Part shown: one piece after another, positions 27,446-36,810 of the stretch
Layout: each line of letters begins with the position of its first letter
Numbering within the stretch: position 1 is the first letter of the stretch
From: Hydrogenophaga sp.
Lineage (GTDB): Bacteria; Pseudomonadota; Gammaproteobacteria; Burkholderiales; Burkholderiaceae_C
Assembly (NCBI RefSeq): GCF_019635465.1
Contig: NZ_JAHBZK010000007.1
Span: forward strand, 1 to 64,000
DNA: 64,000 nucleotides
Direction of reading: 5' to 3'
Notes under the pieces: generated by a model
Database searches by the model: none
The model's input: only the letters and a program-made list of their open reading frames with translations
What the model was told of the DNA's origin: nothing
Position numbers and translations under genes: made by a program

Positions 27446-28048
27446 ATGACCCAGCGAGAGACCCAACCCACGCCCAGCAAGGAGGCCATCGACGCCCTGC
27501 CTCCGTTCCCATCGCTCGACCTGGCCGCGATCACGCTGGTGCAGACCGCCGCGCAGGCCCAGGCGGCAGCACGCGCCCTGCAGGACGACGGCTGGTGGGG
27601 GTTCGACACCGAGTCGCGCCCGACCTTCCTGAAAGACCAGGTGTCGGACGGTCCGCACGTGGTGCAGTTGGCCACGCTGAACCACGCCTGGGTGTTTTTG
27701 CTGCACGACACCGCCTGCCGCACTGAAGTCGCTCGCCTGCTGGCCTTGCCCACGACACGCAAAGCCGGCTTTGGCTTGCGCGACGACCAGTTGCGCATCC
27801 GCAGCAAGCTGGGCGTGGAGGCGGCGGGCGTGCTGGAGCTCAACGCCGTGTTCCGAGAACGCGGCTACCGCAAGGACATGGGCGTGAAAGCGGCGGTGGC
27901 GGTGTTGTTCGGGCAACGCTTTGCCAAGAGCAAGAAGGCCGCCACCAGCAACTGGTCGGCGCGCACCCTCAGCGAATCGCAGATCCTGTACGCCGCCAAT
28001 GACGCCTGGGCGGCCCGCAAAGTGGCTCAGGCCTTGGGCTTGGGCTGA
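27446..28048 (+). CDS. DEDD-family 3'-5' exonuclease (RNase D-like)
   Basis: 200 residues. ExoI motif WGFDTESRP (D54, E56), ExoII-like region FGLRDDQLRIR and ExoIII YAANDAWAARKV define a compact DEDDy exonuclease domain without the HRDC domains of RNase D. Family members trim RNA or DNA 3' ends; the substrate here is unknown. The true start is ATG 27446; the frame is open far upstream only because it runs antisense to uvrB. It overlaps the convergent hydrolase gene by 22 bp. Confidence 0.88.
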   Translation: MTQRETQPTPSKEAIDALPPFPSLDLAAITLVQTAAQAQAAARALQDDGWWGFDTESRPTFLKDQVSDGPHVVQLATLNHAWVFLLHDTACRTEVARLLALPTTRKAGFGLRDDQLRIRSKLGVEAAGVLELNAVFRERGYRKDMGVKAAVAVLFGQRFAKSKKAATSNWSARTLSESQILYAANDAWAARKVAQALGLG

Positions 28049-28917
28049 GTCGGCCCCAGCAACCAGTCCTTCACGACCGCGTTGAACTCGGCCGGCTTCT
28101 GGCGCATCACCCAGTGGCCGGTGTCCAGCGACTTGGCCGCGCAGCCTGTAGTGCGATTGAGGTGGCGCACCCAGCGGCTCGAATGGAACATGAACGGCTT
28201 GCGCCGGCCGTACACGTACAAGCCCGGCAGTTGCTCGCCGATGAGCTTGTCCACTGGTGCCAGCCCACGCATACCGCCAAACGCCTTGAACCAGGTCATG
28301 GCATAGGGGTAGTTCATTTCCCAGCCCATGGACTGGGGATCGTTGCGACAGCCAATGCTGCGCGCCATCCAGCGCGTCATGCGGTTGGCCAGTGCGGGAA
28401 GGCGCTCGCCCAGCTGCCAGGCCAGCGCCAGCCAGATCTGGTAACCGGCGATCATGAGTTTCTCGCGCACCCCGAGGCCACGCATGTACTCGCCGCTGTT
28501 GTGATCGCCCACGTCCACGCAGACGATGCGCGCCACGCGATCACGGTGCCGGGCAGCGAACTCACAGCCGAACACGCAACCCCAGTCGTGCAACACCAGG
28601 GTCACCGGCACCCCCGGGCTGGCGGCATCAACGATGGCCAGCACCAGGTCGCAGACCTCATCCACCGAGCTTGGCCGCAGCCCCTTGGTCAGGTCGAACC
28701 CCGGCAAGTGAAACCGCACGCAGCGAAAGTGTTCACCCAACGAGGCCACGGTGGTGTCCCACAGCGCTGGCGTGTCGGGCCAGCCATGCAACATCACCAG
28801 GGTATCGGCGCCACGCCCGTCGATGAACACATCGACATCGTCGATCACCAGCTCGGGCGCCGGCCCGGGCACGGTGTCGGGGGAGTCGGGCGTGTCCGCC
28901 GGCGCCGCTTCGGTCAT
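28027..28917 (-). CDS. Alpha/beta hydrolase, epoxide hydrolase/haloalkane dehalogenase type
   Basis: 296 residues. HGWPDTPALWD (44-54) carries the oxyanion HGxP typical of epoxide hydrolases. The nucleophile elbow is VLHDWGCVFG with Asp 111 instead of Ser, the hallmark of epoxide hydrolases and dehalogenases. The catalytic His is in LDTGHWVMRQKP near the C-terminus. The lid is tryptophan- and arginine-rich. Start overlaps the aminotransferase stop by 4 bp; the 3' end overlaps the convergent exonuclease gene by 22 bp. Substrate unknown. Confidence 0.85.
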   Translation of the reverse strand: MTEAAPADTPDSPDTVPGPAPELVIDDVDVFIDGRGADTLVMLHGWPDTPALWDTTVASLGEHFRCVRFHLPGFDLTKGLRPSSVDEVCDLVLAIVDAASPGVPVTLVLHDWGCVFGCEFAARHRDRVARIVCVDVGDHNSGEYMRGLGVREKLMIAGYQIWLALAWQLGERLPALANRMTRWMARSIGCRNDPQSMGWEMNYPYAMTWFKAFGGMRGLAPVDKLIGEQLPGLYVYGRRKPFMFHSSRWVRHLNRTTGCAAKSLDTGHWVMRQKPAEFNAVVKDWLLGPTQPKPKA

Positions 28918-30116
28918 AGCGCCCTTCCCAGCCGGGCAATGCCCTCTTCGATCTTGTCGATCGGAGCGGTGGCAAAACTCAAGCGCAGCGTGGCGTTCAC
29001 CGGCTGGCTGGCAAAGAACGGCGCGCCAGGCACAAAGGCCACGCCCTGCTCAATGGCCTGTTTGGCAAAGGCCGCACCGTCGGCCACTTTGCCGCCCACG
29101 CCGGTCAGGCTGGCCCAGACGAACAGGCCGCCTTGCGGATCGACAAACGAAATGGCGTCGCCCAACTCGCGCCGCAGGGCGGTCGTCATGGCGGTGGCAC
29201 GCTCGGCATAGACGCGGCGTACGCGGTCCAGCGTGGCCGGCATGCGACCGGCCTTGAGGTATTGCGCCGCAGTGGCCTGGGCAAAGGTGCTGGTGTGCGC
29301 GTCGCTGAACTGTTTGCACATGGTGGCCTTGGCCAGCAGCTCGGCCGGCGCCACCATCCAGCCCACGCGCAGGCCCGGGCTGAGGACCTTGCTCAGCGAG
29401 CCGCAGTGCACGATCAGATCGCGCGCACCCGGCACGTCGGCCGACAGCGCCAGCAGGCTGGGCGGCGGTGCCTCGCCAAAGTACAGGTCGCCATAGGGGT
29501 CGTCTTCCACGATCAGCGTCTGGTGCTTGACCGCCGCTGCCAGCACCGCCTTGCGGCGTGCCAGCGGCATCAGGGCACCGCTGGGGTTGCCGAAGGTGGG
29601 GATGAGGTAGACGAACTTGGGTTTGTGCTCGGCAATCAGCTCGGCCAGCCTGTCGGTTTGCGCACCCTGCCCGTCCACTGGCACGGTGATGAGGTCGGCG
29701 CCGTACAGGCGGAAGCACTGAATGGTGGCGAGGAAGGTGGGGCCTTCGACAATGACCTTGTCGCCGGGCGAGATCAGGGTCTTGCCCAGCAGGTCCAGCG
29801 CCTGCTGGCTGCCGGTGGTGACGATCAGGTCGTTGGCGGTTACGCCACGCGCGCCCTTGCTGGCCATGAAGGCCGCCAGCTGGTCGCGCAGCGGGCCGTG
29901 CCCTTCGGTCGCGCCATACTGCAGCGCCGCGCCCGGCTCCTCGCTCAGCGCCGCGTTGACCGCCTCGCGGATGCCGTCGACGTCGAACAGCGCGCTGTCC
30001 GGGAAGCCACCGGCAAAGCTGATGATTCCGGGCTTGCCCAGCAGCTTGAACAGCTCGCGGATGGCGGAGGTTTCGACGTTGTTGAGGCGATCGGCAAACG
30101 GCGTGGTGAAAGGCAT
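28914..30116 (-). CDS. PLP-dependent class I/II aminotransferase (MocR/LysN-like)
   Basis: 400 residues. FAGGFPDSALFD, YGATEGHGPLRDQLAAFM and VTTGSQQALDLLGKTLISPGD match the 2-aminoadipate/aromatic aminotransferase branch. PLP is held by K243 in SLSKVLSPGLRVGW, with DDPYGDLYF upstream. There is no GntR domain, so it is an enzyme and not a regulator. ATG 30116 gives the family N-terminus; an in-frame ATG at 30149 would add 11 residues. It heads a two-gene unit with the epoxide-hydrolase-like protein. Confidence 0.88.
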   Translation of the reverse strand: MPFTTPFADRLNNVETSAIRELFKLLGKPGIISFAGGFPDSALFDVDGIREAVNAALSEEPGAALQYGATEGHGPLRDQLAAFMASKGARGVTANDLIVTTGSQQALDLLGKTLISPGDKVIVEGPTFLATIQCFRLYGADLITVPVDGQGAQTDRLAELIAEHKPKFVYLIPTFGNPSGALMPLARRKAVLAAAVKHQTLIVEDDPYGDLYFGEAPPPSLLALSADVPGARDLIVHCGSLSKVLSPGLRVGWMVAPAELLAKATMCKQFSDAHTSTFAQATAAQYLKAGRMPATLDRVRRVYAERATAMTTALRRELGDAISFVDPQGGLFVWASLTGVGGKVADGAAFAKQAIEQGVAFVPGAPFFASQPVNATLRLSFATAPIDKIEEGIARLGRAL

Positions 30117-30205
30117 GGGCAAGGCGACCTGTTGGAGCAAAGCCCGCATTGTCACCAAACCGGGCGGTTTCGTCCTGCTCGAACGACACCCTAGACTCCG
30201 CCGCC

Positions 30206-30841
30206 ATGAAGCGCGATCACATAGCCCCCTTCTTCGCCACCCTGGCCGCGGCCAACCCCCACCCACAGAGCGAGCTCGAATACACCACCGTGTTCGAATT
30301 GCTGGCCGCAGTGCTGCTGTCGGCCCAGGCCACCGATGTGAGCGTCAACAAGGCAACGCGCAAGCTCTTCCCCGTGGCCAACACGCCGCAGGCCATCCTG
30401 GACCTCGGGCTGCAAGGCCTGGAGAACCACATCAAGACCATCGGCCTCTTTCGCAGCAAGGCCAGGCACCTGATGGAGACCTGCCGCATCCTGGTGGAGC
30501 GCCACGGCGGTGAGGTGCCGCACACGCGCGAAGCGCTGGAAGCCCTGCCCGGCGTGGGCCGCAAGACAGCCAACGTGGTGCTCAACGTGGCCTTTGGCGA
30601 GCCAACCATGGCGGTGGACACGCACATCTTCCGGGTCAGCAACCGCACCGGCCTCGCGCCGGGCAAGACGCCGCTCGCGGTGGAGCAGCAGTTGATGAAG
30701 CGGGTGCCGCCAGCCTACGCCGTGGACTCGCATCACTGGCTGATCCTGCTCGGGCGCTATGTGTGCCTGGCGCGCAAGCCGCAGTGCCACCGCTGCTCGG
30801 TGGCGGCGTATTGCGACTATTCGCCCAAGACTGCCGCCTGA
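30206..30841 (+). CDS. nth: Endonuclease III (DNA glycosylase/AP lyase)
   Basis: Base-excision repair of oxidised pyrimidines. 211 residues. Helix-hairpin-helix LPGVGRKTANVVLNVAFG with catalytic K120, D138 in AVDTHIFRV, and a [4Fe-4S] loop C187-x6-C194-x2-C197-x5-C203. LLSAQATDVSVNKAT is the family N-terminal signature. ATG 30206 follows a divergent 89-bp promoter region shared with the aminotransferase. Convergent with cobC, 25 bp apart. Confidence 0.97.
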   Translation: MKRDHIAPFFATLAAANPHPQSELEYTTVFELLAAVLLSAQATDVSVNKATRKLFPVANTPQAILDLGLQGLENHIKTIGLFRSKARHLMETCRILVERHGGEVPHTREALEALPGVGRKTANVVLNVAFGEPTMAVDTHIFRVSNRTGLAPGKTPLAVEQQLMKRVPPAYAVDSHHWLILLGRYVCLARKPQCHRCSVAAYCDYSPKTAA

Positions 30842-30866
30842 GACCCGCGGCACAGCGACCTCAGGC

Positions 30867-31421
30867 TCAGAACTCGATGACCTGCAGCTCACCCTGCGCG
30901 GGCGCCTCTCGCGGCCATTCGGAAGCCGATCCGATCCGACGCGGCCCATGGGCCTTCAGGTAGCTGGCGGCGCGGATCACACCCGCGTGCGTCACCCAGG
31001 CCGCCTCGCGAATGCCGGCGCCGTGCAGTTCCAGCACCAGTGAGGCCACCCGGTCGATCACCTGCTGCGTGCACTCCTCGCCCCCGAAACGGTGCAGCGC
31101 GAAGTCGGCCATCCAGTCGTCGAAGGCCGCGCGCGGCACCGCCGCCCAGGGCTGCATTTCCCAGCGACCGAAGTCCATTTCGTTCAATCGGGTATCCACC
31201 CGCGCGGCGCCCAGGTCGGGCCGCTCGCGTTGCAGCACCGCAGCCAGTTGCTGGGCGCGCGTGAGGCCCGACACCCACAGCGGCACGAAGCGCGGCAAGG
31301 CCGCGGCAGCGGCCTGCGCAGCCGCCACCGTCGCCTCGGCGCGGGCCGGTGCGTCGGTGATGCCGTAGCAAAGCCCATCAGGCAAGGCCACGGCGGCATG
31401 GCGGATCAACCAGAGTTTCAT
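30867..31421 (-). CDS. cobC: Histidine phosphatase, probable alpha-ribazole-5'-phosphate phosphatase
   Basis: 184 residues. Phosphoglycerate-mutase-type core with LIRHAAVALPDGLCYG (R7, H8 phospho-acceptor) and LNEMDFGRWEMQPW, then the second catalytic His in WVTHAGVIRA. CobC removes phosphate from alpha-ribazole phosphate or adenosylcobalamin 5'-phosphate in nucleotide-loop assembly. It is the last gene of the cobalamin unit; its ATG overlaps the cobS stop by 4 bp. Function is taken from family plus position. Confidence 0.88.
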   Translation of the reverse strand: MKLWLIRHAAVALPDGLCYGITDAPARAEATVAAAQAAAAALPRFVPLWVSGLTRAQQLAAVLQRERPDLGAARVDTRLNEMDFGRWEMQPWAAVPRAAFDDWMADFALHRFGGEECTQQVIDRVASLVLELHGAGIREAAWVTHAGVIRAASYLKAHGPRRIGSASEWPREAPAQGELQVIEF

Positions 31422-32224
31422 AGGCTCAGTGCAAGTGCCAAGTAGAACAGCAGTTCGCTCACCTGTTGTGTCGCCCCCAGGCCATCGCCGGTGAAACCCT
31501 GCAGGCGGCGTTGCAGCCAGCCCCGCATCCAGGCCGTGCCGAGCAAGGCGCCCAGTGTCGCCGACCACCAAGGCGTGGTCGGGTACAGCCACACCACCAG
31601 GCACATGGCCAGCGCCGTCCACAGGCCGGCGGCCAGCAGCGCGCCCGGCGACAGGCTGTCGGCCAGCGGTTTGCTCTTGGAGCCGGCCGCATCGCCCACG
31701 TGTGGCAGCGTGTAGATGACCAGCAGCGGCATCGCGCGGGACACCACCTGCGCCGCAAACACCGCGACCACTGCGCGCAGGGCGTCGCTTTGCGCCAGCA
31801 GCACCAGCAAGCTCACCTTGGCCAGCAGTGCCAGCACCAGCGCGATGGCACCGAAACTGCCGATGCGCGAGTCCTTCATGATTTCCAGCGCGCGGGCACG
31901 ATCGGCGCTGCCCCCAAGGCCATCGAACAGGTCGGCCAGACCGTCCTCGTGGAAGGCGCCCGTGAACAGCACACCGGCGATGGTGGCGCCCACCGCCGCC
32001 ACCCAGGGTGAAGCGGGCAACGGCGGCAGACACCACTGCAAGGCAAAGAAGACCCCGCCCATCCACACGCCCGCCAGCCAGCCCACGCCCGGAAAATGCG
32101 CCGCACTGGCGCGCAACATGGCCGGGCTGAAACCCACCCAGTCCGCCAGGCGCCCGGTCACCGGCACACGGCTGAAGAACTGCAGTGCCAGCAGGTAGTG
32201 GCGCAGAAAGCGGCTCAAGGACAC
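31418..32224 (-). CDS. cobS: Adenosylcobinamide-GDP ribazoletransferase (cobalamin synthase)
   Basis: Integral membrane enzyme joining adenosylcobinamide-GDP to alpha-ribazole (phosphate). 268 residues with several hydrophobic segments. Signature FHEDGLADLFDGLGGSADRARALEIMKDSRIGSFG carries the acidic metal-binding residues. It lies 2 bp after cobT and overlaps cobC by 4 bp, so the nucleotide-loop genes are tightly coupled. Confidence 0.96.
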   Translation of the reverse strand: MSLSRFLRHYLLALQFFSRVPVTGRLADWVGFSPAMLRASAAHFPGVGWLAGVWMGGVFFALQWCLPPLPASPWVAAVGATIAGVLFTGAFHEDGLADLFDGLGGSADRARALEIMKDSRIGSFGAIALVLALLAKVSLLVLLAQSDALRAVVAVFAAQVVSRAMPLLVIYTLPHVGDAAGSKSKPLADSLSPGALLAAGLWTALAMCLVVWLYPTTPWWSATLGALLGTAWMRGWLQRRLQGFTGDGLGATQQVSELLFYLALALSL

Positions 32225-32226
32225 GT

Positions 32227-33294
32227 TCAGGCCTTCTCGCGGGCACCCACGTCGGTAGTCGCACCAGACACCCCGGCGCTGTCAAAGCTGGCCATCTCGC
32301 CCAGCAAGGCGCAGGCGCTCACCAGCAGCGGCCAGGCCAGCGCCGCGCCGGATCCTTCGCCCAGGCGCAGGCCCAGGTCAAGCAGCGGCTCGGCACGCAG
32401 GTGGGCCAGCATGAGCGCATGGCCGCGCTCGCCCGAGCGGTGCGCGAACACACACCGCTGCAGCACATGAGGGCGCAGCCGCGCGGCCACGAGCACCGCG
32501 CTGCTGGCGATGAAGCCGTCAACCACGATCACCCGGCGTTCGGCCGCGGCCTGCAACACGGCGCCCACCAGCGTCGCGATCTCGAAGCCGCCGAACGCGG
32601 CCAGTGCCGACAGGGGCGCCACCGCATCGGGGTGCCGTTGAAGCACCGCTTGCAGCACGGCGACCTTGCGTTGCACGGCCTCGGCATCGAGCCCGGTGCC
32701 AGCGCCGGTGACGTCGGCCACGGCCAGCCCGGCCAGGCGCGCCAGCAGCAGCGATGCCGCCGAGGTGTTGCCGATGCCCATCTCACCCAGCAACAGCGCG
32801 TTGCCGGGCAGGTCCTTCACGATCGCCATGCCGTTGGCGATGGCGGTGTCGCACTGTTCGGCACTCATGGCCGCTTGCGCCAGCGCGTCGGCCGTGCCCT
32901 CGGCGACCTTGCGCACCAGCAAGCCCGGGCGCGGCGCGAAGGGGTGACGCACGCCGCAGTCCACCACGGTCAGCGCCAGCCCGTGCTGGCGCGCGAGCAC
33001 GCTCACGGCCGCGCCACCGGCCAGAAAGTTCTCCACCATCTGCCAGGTCACGTCGCTGGGGTAGGCCGACACGCCGCGCGCCGCCAGGCCGTGGTCGCCC
33101 GCGCACACCAGCATCTGCGGTTGCAGCAGTCGGGGCGAGGGCGTGCCCAGGATGGCGCCCAGGCGTTGGGCCAGCCGCTCGATCTGCCCCAGCGAACCCA
33201 GCGGCTTGGTCTTGCTGTCCATGGCGCGTTGCAAGGCGGTGGCCAGTGCGTCATCGTGCAGGTCATCGACGGCGGGCACGCTCGAGAGGGTCAT
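32227..33294 (-). CDS. cobT: Nicotinate-nucleotide--dimethylbenzimidazole phosphoribosyltransferase
   Basis: Activates the lower ligand of cobalamin to alpha-ribazole phosphate. 355 residues, full length. TKPLGSLGQIERLA (substrate loop), LVCAGDHGLAARGVSAYPSDVTWQMV, LGEMGIGNTSAASLLLA and LRLGEGSGAALAWPL with the catalytic Glu. 18 bp behind cobQ. Confidence 0.97.
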   Translation of the reverse strand: MTLSSVPAVDDLHDDALATALQRAMDSKTKPLGSLGQIERLAQRLGAILGTPSPRLLQPQMLVCAGDHGLAARGVSAYPSDVTWQMVENFLAGGAAVSVLARQHGLALTVVDCGVRHPFAPRPGLLVRKVAEGTADALAQAAMSAEQCDTAIANGMAIVKDLPGNALLLGEMGIGNTSAASLLLARLAGLAVADVTGAGTGLDAEAVQRKVAVLQAVLQRHPDAVAPLSALAAFGGFEIATLVGAVLQAAAERRVIVVDGFIASSAVLVAARLRPHVLQRCVFAHRSGERGHALMLAHLRAEPLLDLGLRLGEGSGAALAWPLLVSACALLGEMASFDSAGVSGATTDVGAREKA

Positions 33295-33312
33295 CAGGTT
33301 CTCCTACAGATA

Positions 33313-34761
33313 TCAGGGCGCGACCAACGCATCGAGCACGCCCGGCCGACAGTGGGCCTGCAGCGCATCGGCCAGGCGGTCGAACACGGTGTCCAGCGTC
33401 GGCACTTGGGCGCCGAACAAGGCCTGCAGCGCCCGGGGATCTTCAAACAGGCCGTGCAGGTACACGCCAAGCACGTTGCCAGCGCCGTTGCACCAGGCCA
33501 GGCCGGGCATGACCTCCCGCACCTGAGCACCGGCCGCGAGCATGGCCGGGTGCGGTGCCGTCTGGCCGTGGTGAATCTCGTAGCCGGCCACCGCAACGGC
33601 CGACAGCGCCGACCAGGCACCGGGCAGCGGCGAAAAACTGGCCACCGTGTGGCGCACGGTCTTCTCGCGCGCAAAGCTCGTCACCAGCGGCAGCAAACCC
33701 AGGCCCGGTGCGTTGCCGTCGATGCCCTCGGTGTCGATCAGGGCCTCGCCCAGCACCTGCAAACCACCGCAGATGCCCAGCACCCGGCCACCGCGCGCGG
33801 CGTGCTCGCTCACCCAGCGGTCCAGGCCTTGTTCGCGCAACCAGGCCAGATCGGCCGCGGTGGACTTGCTGCCCGGCAACACGATCACGTCCGCCCGCGG
33901 CGCGTCGCCCGGGGCGCGCACCCACTGCAGGCGCACGCCAGGCACGTTCTTGAGTGGCTGAAACTCGTCGAGGTTGCTGATGCGCGGCCAGGCCACCACC
34001 GCCACCGTGGTGTGCACCGCGCCGGTGGCATGCCCGCGGTCGTCGAACACGCCATCCTCTTCCGGCAGGCTGTGCTGCCACTGCATGGGCACCACGGCCA
34101 CCGTGGGCACGCCCGTGAGTTGCTGCAACTGCTCGGGGCCCGGCGCCAGCAGCGCCGCATCGCCGCGAAACTTGTTGAGCACGAAGCCCCGCAGTCGCGC
34201 CCGATCGGACTCGGCCAGCAAGGCCCAGGTGCCGTAGAGGTGGGCGAAGGCGCCACCCCGGTCGATGTCGGTGACCAGCAGGCAACGGGTGTTGGCTTCT
34301 CGCGCCACACGCAGGTTGACGATGTCGTTGGCCATCAGGTTGATCTCGGCGGGCGAGCCCGCGCCCTCGATCACCACCACGTCGTTCTCGGCCATCAGTT
34401 CGTGCAGCGCCTGTCGCACCGTGGGCCAGGCGCGTTCACCGCGCTCGCGCCAGGGCAAGGCGGTCAACGCCGGGTCCACTCGCCCCATCAGCACGTACTG
34501 GCTGTGCGTGTCGGCCTCGGGTTTGAGCAGCACCGGGTTCATGCGCACCTCAGGCATGGCGCGCGCCGCGAGCGCCTGAAAGTACTGCGCACTGCCGATC
34601 TCACCGCCCTGCACCACCCGGGCGTTGTTGCTCATGTTCTGGGCCTTGAACGGCGCCACCTTGAGGCCCTGGCGCACGTAATGGCGGCACAGTGCGGTGG
34701 CCAGCCAGCTCTTGCCGGCCCCGCTGCTGGTGCCCAGCACCATCACGCACACCGCTGCCAT
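33313..34761 (-). CDS. cobQ: Cobyric acid synthase
   Basis: Amidates adenosylcobyrinic acid a,c-diamide at four side chains with glutamine. 482 residues. N-terminal P-loop-like MVLGTSSGAGKSWLATALCR and APFKAQNMSNNARV, central VVIEGAGSPAEINL, LPGSKSTAADL, and a C-terminal class I amidotransferase with Cys in LGICGGLQVLG and EIHHGQT. ATG 34761 is chosen; the 38 codons of open frame upstream run antiparallel-shifted through bioB. It lies 4 bp after bioB. Confidence 0.96.
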   Translation of the reverse strand: MAAVCVMVLGTSSGAGKSWLATALCRHYVRQGLKVAPFKAQNMSNNARVVQGGEIGSAQYFQALAARAMPEVRMNPVLLKPEADTHSQYVLMGRVDPALTALPWRERGERAWPTVRQALHELMAENDVVVIEGAGSPAEINLMANDIVNLRVAREANTRCLLVTDIDRGGAFAHLYGTWALLAESDRARLRGFVLNKFRGDAALLAPGPEQLQQLTGVPTVAVVPMQWQHSLPEEDGVFDDRGHATGAVHTTVAVVAWPRISNLDEFQPLKNVPGVRLQWVRAPGDAPRADVIVLPGSKSTAADLAWLREQGLDRWVSEHAARGGRVLGICGGLQVLGEALIDTEGIDGNAPGLGLLPLVTSFAREKTVRHTVASFSPLPGAWSALSAVAVAGYEIHHGQTAPHPAMLAAGAQVREVMPGLAWCNGAGNVLGVYLHGLFEDPRALQALFGAQVPTLDTVFDRLADALQAHCRPGVLDALVAP

Positions 34762-34765
34762 GGCG

Positions 34766-35773
34766 TCAGCCCTGTCTTGCGCGCAGGCCCAGGCGGGCCA
34801 GCAGGGCGCGGTCGGCGTCCACGTCGGGGTTGCCGGTGGTGAGCAGCTTGTCGCCGTAGAAGATGCTGTTGGCACCGGCCAGGAAGCACAGCGCCTGCAC
34901 CGCCTCGCCCATCTGCTGCCGCCCAGCCGACAGGCGCACCTTGGCGCGCGGCATGGTGATGCGCGCCACCGCGATGGTGCGCACGAACTCGAAGGGGTCG
35001 AGATCGGGCTGATCGGCCAGCGGCGTGCCCGCGACCTTGACCAGGTGATTGATGGGCACCGACTCCGGGTAGTCGGGCGTCAGGTTGGCCAGCTGTGCCA
35101 CCAGGCCCGCTCGCTGGCGGCGCGACTCGCCCATGCCGACGATGCCGCCGCAGCAGACCTTCACGCCCGCGCCACGCACACGTTGCAGGGTGTCGAGGCG
35201 GTCCTGGTAGTCGCGCGTGCTGATGATGTCGCCGTAGAAGCCGGGGTCGCTGTCGAGGTTGTGGTTGTAGAAGTCCAGGCCCGCGTCGCGCAGCTGTTCG
35301 GCGTGGCCCTCGTCGAGCATGCCCAGGGTGGCGCAGGCCTCCAGCCCCTCGGCCTTGACCACGCGCACCAGTTCGGCCACTGCGGCGACGTCGCGGTCCT
35401 TGGGTGCGCGCCAGGCAGCGCCCATGCAAAAGCGCGTGGCGCCGGCCGAGCGCGCTGCGCGCACCGCCGTGCGCACCGCCTCGACGTCCATCAACTTGGC
35501 GGCCGCCACGCCCGTGTCGTGGTGCACCGACTGCGGACAGTAACCGCAGTCCTCGGGGCAGCCGCCGGTCTTGACGGACAAGAGCGTGGCGAGCTCGATC
35601 TCCTGCGGGTTGTGGTGCTCACGGTGCACGGTCTGTGCGCGGTGCAGCAGGTCGGCAAACGGCAGGTCGAACAGGGCTTCGATGGCCTCGACCTGCCAGC
35701 GCCGCGCCTGCGTGTCGGGCGCTCGGCTCGTGTGCAGGCGGACGGTCTGTTCCTTGAGGGTGTCGGTGGTCAT
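34766..35773 (-). CDS. bioB: Biotin synthase
   Basis: Radical-SAM enzyme inserting sulfur into dethiobiotin. 335 residues. Radical-SAM motif CPEDCGYC followed by [10 protein letters not shown], then the second-cluster region with [25 protein letters not shown] and [12 protein letters not shown] (conserved Arg). Start overlaps the cobD stop by 4 bp and its stop is 4 bp from cobQ, so it is embedded in the cobalamin unit and not with other bio genes. Confidence 0.96.
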   Translation of the reverse strand: MTTDTLKEQTVRLHTSRAPDTQARRWQVEAIEALFDLPFADLLHRAQTVHREHHNPQEIELATLLSVKTGGCPEDCGYCPQSVHHDTGVAAAKLMDVEAVRTAVRAARSAGATRFCMGAAWRAPKDRDVAAVAELVRVVKAEGLEACATLGMLDEGHAEQLRDAGLDFYNHNLDSDPGFYGDIISTRDYQDRLDTLQRVRGAGVKVCCGGIVGMGESRRQRAGLVAQLANLTPDYPESVPINHLVKVAGTPLADQPDLDPFEFVRTIAVARITMPRAKVRLSAGRQQMGEAVQALCFLAGANSIFYGDKLLTTGNPDVDADRALLARLGLRARQG

Positions 35774-36810
35774 GGTGATCGGGTCTCCGGAGCGGGGGCA
35801 TTGTCGCCCTCGTGTGAGTGGTTCCAGGCAGCCAGCAGGGCATCTTGCGAGGCCGGCGCACGCACGCCCAGCCGCACATGGCCGGGCAGGCCGAACGAGG
35901 CGCAGTCGCGCAGCTTGACGCCGTGGTGGCGCCGCAGCGCGTCCAGCCGCCGGGTTGGTTGTTCGCCCGGCAAGCGGGCAACAAAGTAGTTGGCCTCGCT
36001 GGGCAGCACCTGCCAGCCCAGCGATTCGCAGACCGCTTGCTGGCGCTGCTTCCAGCCGCGCAGAGAGTCGGCGCAGCCGTGCACCCAGGCCTGCACCTCG
36101 GGCAGCGACCAGGCCCTCAGCATGGCCTCTGCGTGCGCGCCGAGCGGCCATGAGGGCGCCAAGGCATGCAAGGCGCCCAAGGCGTCGCCCGATTGCGTGG
36201 GCGCAATGGCATAGGCCCCGCGCACACCCGTCATGCCAAGCGCCTTGTTGGGCGACCAGAGTTGCCAGATCCGATCCAGCACACTCGCGGCGAGCGATGA
36301 CTCGCCTTGCAGCCGCAGCGGTGCGTAGGCGCGGTCGAGCACCAGGGTCTGCCCGTCGCGCAGACCGTGCACGCGCTGCGCCAGGCCTTCGTCAGCTTGC
36401 CCCAGCGGCGTCGACGGCTCACAGGCCCAGATCAGGCGCGCATCCTCGGCCCGCGCAGCACGCGGCAGACGCCAGGCCAGGGCCGCGCGCGCGCAATCGC
36501 CGTAGTGGTGCGGCGGCAACCACACACTCGCCCCGGCCGATTGTGCGGCCCAGGCGGTAAGGCGCTGGATGCCTTCGCTGGCGCTGGCCAGCAGCAGCAC
36601 GCGCCGCGGGTCCACCTGGTGCAGGGCCGCCAGCGCGGTCCGCAGATGGGTGGCCGCGGGGTCGGGGTAGTGCGTCGGGTCGGCGTCGCGCACCATGGCC
36701 AGCGCCACAGGGCAAGGGCCGCAGGCGTTCGCATTCGTCGAGAAGTCGTGCATGGGCACACCGAGCGCGTCGGCGCCACCGTGCACAGAGTCAAGGCCGA
36801 TCACGCTCAT
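35770..36810 (-). CDS. cobD: L-threonine-O-3-phosphate decarboxylase-like aminotransferase
   Basis: PLP enzyme that makes (R)-1-amino-2-propanol O-2-phosphate for the corrinoid side chain (CobD in Salmonella naming, CobC in Pseudomonas denitrificans). 346 residues. N-terminal [14 protein letters not shown] (family NxNxxGP-like start), [14 protein letters not shown], and the probable PLP lysine in [17 protein letters not shown]. It overlaps cbiB upstream and bioB downstream by 4 bp each. Function rests on similarity and on its cbiB neighbour, whose enzyme uses its product. Confidence 0.88.
   Translation of the reverse strand: MSVIGLDSVHGGADALGVPMHDFSTNANACGPCPVALAMVRDADPTHYPDPAATHLRTALAALHQVDPRRVLLLASASEGIQRLTAWAAQSAGASVWLPPHHYGDCARAALAWRLPRAARAEDARLIWACEPSTPLGQADEGLAQRVHGLRDGQTLVLDRAYAPLRLQGESSLAASVLDRIWQLWSPNKALGMTGVRGAYAIAPTQSGDALGALHALAPSWPLGAHAEAMLRAWSLPEVQAWVHGCADSLRGWKQRQQAVCESLGWQVLPSEANYFVARLPGEQPTRRLDALRRHHGVKLRDCASFGLPGHVRLGVRAPASQDALLAAWNHSHEGDNAPAPETRSP

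Noticed and set aside
32185-34842. An 885-codon plus-strand open frame opposite cobT and cobQ.
   Set aside because: It runs antisense to two well-defined cob genes and has shadow-like His/Gln/Arg-rich composition.
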